Shown: positions 63,501-64,000 of the stretch, piece after piece | How the letters are laid out: every line of letters begins with the position of its first letter | How positions within the stretch are numbered: the stretch's first letter is position 1 | DNA from: Brassica napus | Taxonomy: Eukaryota > Streptophyta > Magnoliopsida > Brassicales > Brassicaceae | Reading direction: 5' to 3' | Assembly: GCF_020379485.1 (NCBI RefSeq) | Contig: NW_026016872.1 | Span: forward strand, 1 to 64,000 | DNA: 64,000 nt | Notes under the pieces: generated by a model | Databases searched by the model: none | What the model was told of the DNA's origin: nothing | What the model saw: only the letters and a program-made list of their open reading frames with translations | Translations under genes and position numbers: made by a program

Positions 63501-64000
63501 AAGCTTGATTTTGATACATAAAGTAGTGGAGAATCATTAGGAAGTGGAATAAATCTCATAGGAGTTAGGATGAAGAAGCTATCCCACTTTCAAATCAGGT
63601 GATCCCAGTTTTCCTGTTTGGGAATATGACAACTTCTTTGTCATTCTAATCAAACCAGGAAGAATCGCGATGTAAGAAGCTTGATTTTGATACATAAAGT
63701 AGTGGAGAATCATTAGGAAGTGGAATAAATCTCATAGGAGTTAGGATGAAGAAGCTATCCCACTTTCAAATCAGGTGATCCCAGTTTTCCTGTTTGGGAA
63801 TATGACAACTTCTTTGTCATTCTAATCAAACCAGGAAGAATCGCGATGTAAGAAGCTTGATTTTGATACATAAAGTAGTGGAGAATCATTAGGAAGTGGA
63901 ATAAATCTCATAGGAGTTAGGATGAAGAAGCTATCCCACTTTCAAATCAGGTGATCCCAGTTTTCCTGTTTGGGAATATGACAACTTCTTTGTCATTCTA
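45542..64000 (+). repeat. Highly homogenised satellite block (about 105 near-identical monomers)
   Basis: From the HindIII site at 45542 every monomer carries the CATTAGGAAGTGGAATAAATC form. HindIII spacings are 176 bp with few exceptions. Between 46606 and 63853 there are 98 monomers whose total length is one base short of 98 x 176. The deviations I can see are a 1-bp shorter GTAAAAGCTT near 45891, a GTAAAAAGCTT near 46417, a 9-bp duplication near 46550, GTGGAAAAATC near 52461 (one base lost) and CACCAGG near 56144. Such uniformity fits very recent local amplification, or over-correction during assembly. Confidence 0.88.
46542..46561 (+). repeat. 9-bp tandem duplication in a satellite monomer
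   Basis: AATATGACA is present twice in a row, making the HindIII spacing 185 bp (46421 to 46606) rather than 176. It is the only length gain seen in the homogenised block. Confidence 0.85.

Larger units (their letters stand above)
26545..64000 (+). repeat. CentBr-type 176-bp centromeric satellite array, right arm
   Basis: About 213 head-to-tail monomers, in the same orientation and phase as the left arm, running to the window edge. Structure changes along the arm: substitution-rich next to the element, mixed variants to about 42.4 kb, alternating dimers to 45.5 kb, then near-identical monomers. The only CpG sites of the consensus monomer are the two in TCGCGA. A stop-free run at 41897-42145 is satellite sequence read through and is not a gene; 176 is not a multiple of three, so no frame survives many copies. 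Confidence 0.93.

Noticed and set aside
1..64000. CRISPR-like array
   Set aside because: The direct repeats have no unique spacers between them; the whole 176-bp unit is repeated, as in plant satellite DNA, and the context is eukaryotic.
1..64000. CENP-B box or telomere-type repeat within the satellite
   Set aside because: No TTTAGGG tandem runs and no sequence matching the mammalian CENP-B box were seen.

Overview
This window is plant centromeric DNA. About 84% of it (1-16138 and 26545-64000) is a head-to-tail array of a 176-bp satellite, with one HindIII site (AAGCTT) per monomer. I recognise the monomer as the CentBr/canrep-type centromeric satellite of Brassica and close relatives (tribe Brassiceae). 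That identification is from memory of the family, not a search. All monomers face the same way, and there is no host gene, tRNA, rRNA or CRISPR array.

The array is interrupted once, by a complete Ty3/Gypsy LTR retrotransposon of the Athila type on the minus strand (16139-26544, 10,406 bp). It sits inside a single satellite monomer and is flanked by a perfect 5-bp target duplication (GAAGA). Its parts, in transcription order (right to left), are: 5' LTR (25211-26544), a tRNA-Asp-type primer site, a short leader, gag, a protease ORF, an RT-RNase H-integrase ORF, about 2 kb of non-coding DNA with palindrome clusters and T tracts, a polypurine tract and the 3' LTR (16139-17473). The two LTRs differ by only 7 substitutions and one 1-bp indel by my reading, so the insertion is recent. 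The reading frame steps by -1 twice (gag to protease, protease to RT), so this copy probably cannot make a normal Gag-Pol by simple translation. No envelope-like ORF is present.

The satellite is not uniform. (i) 1 to about 3.6 kb: monomers full of small indels. (ii) 3.6-16.1 kb: mixed variants with patches of two-monomer alternation and duplicated multi-monomer blocks. (iii) 26.5-28.6 kb: substitution-rich monomers beside the retroelement. (iv) 28.6-42.4 kb: mixed variants, including a recurrent 70-bp truncated unit that marks duplicated blocks. (v) 42.4-45.5 kb: mostly alternating two-monomer (352-bp) repeats. (vi) 45.5-64 kb: about 105 nearly identical 176-bp monomers. This suggests recent homogenisation at the right and older or more disturbed repeats at the left and around the retroelement.

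I found no undescribed protein system. The least explained features are the TAGCGAC/GTCGCTA palindrome cluster inside the retroelement (19014-19214), the extreme homogeneity of the right 18 kb, and the six-copy truncated satellite unit.
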